A DNA stretch of 18,117 nt from Bacillota bacterium (lineage in GTDB: Bacteria; Bacillota; Clostridia; Lachnospirales; Lachnospiraceae), in NCBI GenBank assembly GCA_023437365.1, contig JAEZGK010000092.1:1-18117 (forward strand), given 5' to 3'. Both the position numbers and the translations under genes were made by a program. Positions 14,709 to 18,117 of the stretch are shown here, piece after piece. The notes below the pieces were generated by a model. The model was not told where the DNA came from. It made no database searches and saw only the letters and a program-made list of their open reading frames with translations. Numbering within the stretch: the first letter of the stretch is position 1; every line of letters starts with the position of its first letter.

Positions 14709-14798
14709 AGTGTTAATGAGAAGACAGAGAAGAATACGCAGAGCGTATTCTTCTGAAGCCTTGCTTGCAAGGCTTTGTTCAACATCCTACTGCCCCTG
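14701..14798. repeat. Palindromic element D with two internal hairpins
   Basis: AGGGGCAG (14701-14708) pairs with CTGCCCCT (14790-14797) and encloses two strong hairpins: AGAAGAATACG (14728-14738) / CGTATTCTTCT (14744-14754), and AAGCCTTG (14756-14763) / CAAGGCTT (14768-14775). The layout recalls elements A to C but the sequences are unrelated. Its right arm is the second copy of the 15-base ATCCTACTGCCCCTG repeat. Confidence 0.55.
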
Positions 14799-14804
14799 TT
14801 TTAG

Positions 14805-14840
14805 AAAAGCCTTAGAAATCAATGGTTTCAGGGCTTTTTT
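14805..14840 (+). terminator. Terminator-like hairpin, copy 1 of an imperfect direct repeat
   Basis: AAAAGCC-TTA-GAAA and TTTC-A-GGGCTTTT pair imperfectly around ATCAATGG, followed by TTTTTT. The core AAATCAATGGTTTCAGGGC recurs, slightly changed, at 15113-15131. No gene obviously ends here, so it may be a back-up terminator or a scar flanking the next 300 bp. Confidence 0.45.
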
Positions 14841-15106
14841 GTGTGCAAAAGTGGATTTCATATTTTACACGCAGAAATTTACCGGTGTGTTTTTAGGAAA
14901 AGTTGAGTTAGCTTGTTCTCTGTCAGTGATGACAATACGTTTTGTACACTTACTATGAGTTCTTGCCCGTTCCAAAGCAGAGAATTTGTCCAATACCCCG
15001 CCGGGCAGGCAGAAAAAATCATCAGTAATAAATTTGTCAATAATACCAACAAGGTCATCGTAGTAAATTGACGACAGGAAGCCAAAAACACTCAAATTAT
15101 TTTTTT
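14841..15106. other. Gene-poor stretch between two similar hairpins
   Basis: No gene I recognise. The longest frame is on the minus strand (14865-15095, 76 codons including CLPGGVLDKFSALERARTHSK) without a convincing ribosome binding site or known domain. Plus-strand frames are broken by stops. It could be remnant DNA from a decayed mobile element, given the similar hairpins at both edges, but this is inference. Confidence 0.3.
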
Positions 15107-15137
15107 GCCTTGAAAATCAATGATTTCAAGGCTTTTT
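15107..15137 (+). terminator. Terminator-like hairpin, copy 2 of an imperfect direct repeat
   Basis: GCCTTGAAA (15107-15115) pairs perfectly with TTTCAAGGC (15124-15132) and is followed by TTTTT. It shares the AAATCAATGRTTTCARGGC core with the hairpin at 14805-14840. It also ends with a T-run upstream (15099-15106), so it could act from either side. Confidence 0.5.
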
Positions 15138-15194
15138 GCATGTTAAAATGTCGAAAGAAACTTCATAAAATGACAAGAGCATACATATAGGTAC

Positions 15195-15223
15195 TTGAAA
15201 ACAAACATCTTATGACATATAAT
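15195..15223 (+). promoter_or_regulatory. Strong candidate promoter of the GH5-like gene
   Basis: TTGAAA (15195-15200), a 17-base spacer, and TATAAT (15218-15223). The -10 is perfect and the -35 matches five of six. Transcription should begin near 15230, leaving a leader of about 160 bases before the start codon at 15391. Confidence 0.75.
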
Positions 15224-15252
15224 CAAATTGGTATTTATTTGAAATTAATGCT

Positions 15253-15332
15253 TAAGCCTATAGCCCAAGTGGAGATAATGAGCTATTATCATACGACTGC
15301 TCCCTATGTTACACAACCCTACTTTAGGCTTA
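15253..15332 (+). promoter_or_regulatory. Structured 5' leader of the GH5-like gene
   Basis: Within the predicted leader, TAAGCCTA (15253-15260) pairs with TAGGCTTA (15325-15332). Nested inside, GGAG (15271-15274) can pair with CTCC (15300-15303) and GATAAT (15274-15279) with ATTATC (15285-15290); the last two share a base and may compete. The pattern of a closing stem with inner arms resembles a structured regulatory leader. It matches no riboswitch class I can recognise, and no T-run terminator follows. Confidence 0.35.
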
Positions 15333-15390
15333 TAGACGAAATAAATCTGCATGTTGTTTATTTTGTAATGATAATACCAGGAGGAGCCTT

Positions 15391-17805
15391 ATGAAAAAAC
15401 GATTTAAAGTACTATCACTACTTATAATTTTATCAATTATTTTTTCTTCTTTGTCAAGCAACTCATATGCTGCTACTTTAAAAATAATTTCAATAAAGAA
15501 CTTAAAAACTTCTGTGTTTGTAAATCAAAGTTATGCTCTTCCTACTATGGTAGATGCCACGTTAAGTAATAAAACAACTCAGAAAGTTGCAGTCGTTTGG
15601 AAACCAAAAACTGTTGTTACATCAAAAGCAGGAACCTTTGTGTATAAGGGGACGGTTAAAGGATATACCAAGAAGATTTCACTTACACTAAAGGTTTTAC
15701 CGATAGACGAAGAGATAAAGCGGGCAATATCCTACGGTTTTGTACCGAAGGAGCTACAGAGTGATTATGGAAAAAGTGTTACTTATACTGAATTTTGTAG
15801 CATGCTCTCAAACCTGATAAAGAAAGCGACCCCAGAAAAATATTCTGATTGGAAAGGTATTGCGAGTAAGGCGCTTACTTCAAACAAAGTCATGAGGCGA
15901 GACGATGCGGCAGTGGCTCTCCTGTATGCTTCCAAAGCTATAGGGATCCTTTACACCAACGCCACTGATTATCCAGAGATCAAAAAAATAAAAGATAATA
16001 GTGATAGTTGGAAATATAATGAGATCTATACCATATGGCCGTCGTGGAAGAAGGATTTTAAAATGACAACTATTATTCCTGGGACTGGGGACAAATATGA
16101 AAACGGAAGTTGGGGTTCCGTCATGGGCACAGCATTCTGGTTCGTACTCCTGCGGCTATCTCAGGTCAACGAAAAACCTTTGTTGGACTGGGACAAAAAT
16201 TACAATATGCGTTTTTATGAGAATATAACCCGGAGAGAGGCAATCGTAGCTGTATTGCGATTAGGAGAGTCGGAGGCAAACTTATTAGATGAAAACAATT
16301 ATATATCAATTTATGATGTGAGTTCCTATGATAAAACAATTATTACCGATAAGCTTTTGAACCAGCCTTCTGACTTACCTGAACCTGTCCAATCAGCACT
16401 TCCAACCAATTGGAAGGGAGCTGGGGTCTCTGCCCGGAAGGATGGCAGGCATTACTATAAAGAATTTCAAGAATCAGACATTGCTTTCCTAGCTGAAAAT
16501 GGGTTTAATTTCGCACGAATCTTTCTTGGCTTTAGCACCCTACGTTACCCGGATAACCCAGTTGATGAAAAGTTGATTAACAAGAGCGAGCTGGAGGATA
16601 TGGATAAGCTTATTGCTTGGGGGATTCAATACGATGTGCACATCCAGCTTTCGATGATTGACACCCCCAATGGAGAGGAGAGTTTTGATATTAGTGATGG
16701 TGAGTGGGAGATGATTCACCATTATTGGGTAGCCTTGGCTAAGCGGTATGCTACAATCCCTAGCCGTTATCTAAGTTTTGATTTGGTCAATGAGATCTAC
16801 CCGCGTGAGGATAAAAACTTCGATCGTGCTGTGGAATGGATGGAGCGAATTAATACGGATATTCATACGGCTAGTCCTTCGAGGGTAACTCTTGTTTCTC
16901 ATACCGGTACCCCTAGTATGAAATGGGTAGAGGCCATGGCAAAGGCTGGAATCGCTATAGGTTGCCACCCGTATCTGCCTACTTATATGGTCACCGGCGA
17001 CGACGTGAATCTTTATTATACTGCCGAGGCTTATTGGCCATACCCGTATTTTCCTGCTGACATAAATTACGGTGATACTATCACTATTACCGGTGATATC
17101 GGTGGCAACACCCTCCGGATGGACTTTTGGGTATATGAACCCTTCACAGTTATTTTCGATAACGGGCAAAAGCAAACCGTACGAGTGCAAGGAGATTACT
17201 ATGACGAAATGACTGGAGGATGGAGATTCAAGGAGGCTCTTTCCATCACTATTCCTGCAGGGGTAAAGAAAATGACCATTCAAGTAGAACGAAATACATT
17301 CATTTTAAATGAGTTGGGGCTCACTGATAAAGCTAAAAAAGTGCGCTGGCTTGCACCGCATGATCATGGGGAAGGCACCCTAGGTAACGCCGAATTAATT
17401 TGGAATGCCAACAAGGGCTGGAGTAGTGAAAAAAATTGCACTGTGGACTTTATTTTTACTCAGAAGATTCAGCCGATGCTGGACATATCTAAGAAATACA
17501 AAGTGGGTTTTATGTGCAATGAGTTCGGTGTCTATGCCTGCAATATGGATGGCTGGAATGTATCTACTATCACTGCTTATTATGAAGATATGCTTAAGAT
17601 GTTCGAACAACAGGCTGTTTCTTGGTGCCTGTGCGAGGCAGAGGGCTTTCCTTACCGCTTTTTAACCATGCCGGTCATCACTTACAATACCTATGAGTGG
17701 GTAGGAGCTACACTTACGGTACGTAATTATACATTTCCAGATGGACATTCAAGGCAGTTATATCAATGTGAAGAGCTAATGAAGGTGTTTCGAAAGTATC
17801 TTTAA
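15391..17805 (+). CDS. Secreted multidomain glycoside hydrolase (GH5-like) with Ig-like and SLH-like N-terminal parts
   Basis: An 804-residue exported protein. A signal peptide (KKR, then a hydrophobic core) probably ends after SNSYA at residue 27. Residues 30-102 match a bacterial Ig-like Big_4 domain (VVWKPKTVVTSKAGTFVYKG). About 105-300 contain SLH-like segments (AISYGFVPKEL; the NKVMRRDDAAVALLYA and NITRREAIVAVLRL repeats), which would tether it to the cell wall. From about 338 a (beta/alpha)8 barrel begins, with candidate acid/base Glu468 (FDLVNEIYP), His526 (CHPYLP), nucleophile Glu711 (MCNEFGVY) and Trp745, the GH5/clan A arrangement. A beta-rich stretch, about 546-643, is inserted between the His and the nucleophile. 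The target polysaccharide is unknown. AGGAGG six bases before the ATG fixes the start. Codon use, notably in the first 300 codons, looks more AT-rich than in the neighbours. Confidence 0.85.
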   Translation: MKKRFKVLSLLIILSIIFSSLSSNSYAATLKIISIKNLKTSVFVNQSYALPTMVDATLSNKTTQKVAVVWKPKTVVTSKAGTFVYKGTVKGYTKKISLTLKVLPIDEEIKRAISYGFVPKELQSDYGKSVTYTEFCSMLSNLIKKATPEKYSDWKGIASKALTSNKVMRRDDAAVALLYASKAIGILYTNATDYPEIKKIKDNSDSWKYNEIYTIWPSWKKDFKMTTIIPGTGDKYENGSWGSVMGTAFWFVLLRLSQVNEKPLLDWDKNYNMRFYENITRREAIVAVLRLGESEANLLDENNYISIYDVSSYDKTIITDKLLNQPSDLPEPVQSALPTNWKGAGVSARKDGRHYYKEFQESDIAFLAENGFNFARIFLGFSTLRYPDNPVDEKLINKSELEDMDKLIAWGIQYDVHIQLSMIDTPNGEESFDISDGEWEMIHHYWVALAKRYATIPSRYLSFDLVNEIYPREDKNFDRAVEWMERINTDIHTASPSRVTLVSHTGTPSMKWVEAMAKAGIAIGCHPYLPTYMVTGDDVNLYYTAEAYWPYPYFPADINYGDTITITGDIGGNTLRMDFWVYEPFTVIFDNGQKQTVRVQGDYYDEMTGGWRFKEALSITIPAGVKKMTIQVERNTFILNELGLTDKAKKVRWLAPHDHGEGTLGNAELIWNANKGWSSEKNCTVDFIFTQKIQPMLDISKKYKVGFMCNEFGVYACNMDGWNVSTITAYYEDMLKMFEQQAVSWCLCEAEGFPYRFLTMPVITYNTYEWVGATLTVRNYTFPDGHSRQLYQCEELMKVFRKYL

Positions 17806-17909
17806 AAGTGACTTAAGGGAAAGACCAAGCAATGTGGAGAATTCTACTGAAGGGGAAATCTCTTGATACATTTACTCAGGATGATATCAAATAAATTACA
17901 AATGTATTT

Positions 17910-17942
17910 ATACCATCTATCATGGCGATAGGTGGTATTTTT
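17910..17942 (+). terminator. Intrinsic terminator of the GH5-like gene
   Basis: A 12-bp stem ATACCATCTATC (17910-17921) / GATAGGTGGTAT (17927-17938), with one G-T pair and an ATGGC loop, followed by TTTT and another hairpin-free AT-rich stretch. It begins 104 bp after the stop codon. Confidence 0.8.
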
Positions 17943-17981
17943 AAGCAAAGAGACTTACGATAAATATCACATATATAAGAT

Positions 17982-18117
17982 TAATAGGAAAGTGCGTCCT
18001 ATTACATAAAAACGCTCCGCATAGCGAACAAGTTCGCTTTGGGATGCGCACCTCAGCGAATAAACGCTTATTGCATAAGCGTTCGGAAGTTATTGCTTCG
18101 CAATCCGCTCGGGCGCG
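17982..18117. repeat. Cluster of short hairpins at the window end
   Basis: Four perfect inverted repeats follow each other: TAATAGGA/TCCTATTA (17982-18004), AGCGAAC/GTTCGCT (18023-18038), AACGCTTAT/ATAAGCGTT (18063-18083) and ATTGC/GCAAT (18092-18104). GTGCG (17992-17996) can also pair with CGCAC near 18047-18051. No open frame of note crosses it. GC content is higher than in the preceding DNA. It may be another repeat element or the start of a mobile element, cut off by the window edge. Confidence 0.5.

Noticed and set aside
14701..14798. A complete tRNA gene, from AGGGGCA to TGCCCCTG
   Set aside because: The ends look like tRNA-Trp acceptor strands, but the inner arms are an 11-bp stem with a five-base loop and an 8-bp hairpin. 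There is no anticodon arm, D-arm or paired T-stem, so it cannot fold as a tRNA.
14710..14958. An 82-codon plus-strand frame after dapL
   Set aside because: It runs across several hairpins and a terminator, has no ribosome binding site and an arginine/cysteine-rich composition typical of non-coding repeats.
16771..17283. A 170-codon minus-strand frame opposite the GH5-like gene
   Set aside because: It is antisense to the conserved barrel, and its translation shows no recognisable domain.

Overview
The window looks like a chromosomal segment of a low-to-moderate GC, Gram-positive anaerobe of the Clostridia, most likely a plant-polysaccharide-degrading member of the Lachnospiraceae. This is inferred from gene content (GH51 arabinofuranosidase with an AraC regulator, a secreted multidomain GH5-type enzyme, a glnA plus ANTAR-regulator pair, and lysine/meso-diaminopimelate synthesis through dapL) and from strong AGGAGG ribosome binding sites and sigma-A type promoters. 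No rRNA, complete tRNA or CRISPR array is present. REGION 1 (1-2779): the right end of an IS3-family (IS150-like) insertion sequence, then a leftward MFS transporter, then a rightward two-gene split ThrE-type exporter. REGION 2 (2796-5318): an AraC-family regulator divergent from a cytoplasmic GH51 alpha-L-arabinofuranosidase, a probable regulator/target pair. REGION 3 (5319-9892): a large SPFH/Band 7 membrane-scaffold protein convergent with a PilZ (c-di-GMP receptor) protein, sharing a bidirectional terminator, then an iron-dependent alcohol dehydrogenase with a near-perfect promoter and its own terminator. REGION 4 (10032-14629): nitrogen and lysine/cell-wall metabolism: glnA with an ANTAR antiterminator protein as a likely operon, then dapF and dapL, which catalyse two successive steps (tetrahydrodipicolinate to LL-DAP to meso-DAP) but each have a promoter. 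REGION 5 (14630-18117): about 760 bp of gene-poor, hairpin-rich DNA including a tRNA-like 3' end, a dapL terminator, direct repeats and a structured leader, then a secreted enzyme with Ig-like, SLH-like and GH5-like parts, its terminator, and another hairpin cluster cut by the window edge. The most unusual signal is in the spacers. Two intergenic elements (A at 5358-5485, B at 12028-12133) are related to each other in opposite orientation. Both have AGWGTCA/TGACACT outer arms, a GCACC-N3-GGTGC side hairpin on one side, a GCGC-type side hairpin on the other, and a long perfect central hairpin whose sequence is unrelated between copies. A third, more diverged element (C at 13248-13377) has the same outer arms and lies within the predicted dapL 5' leader. 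Their cruciform/cloverleaf layout, with conserved ends and a variable but perfectly paired middle, is not explained by terminators or any riboswitch class I recognise. All start-site choices, folds and promoters were read by eye.
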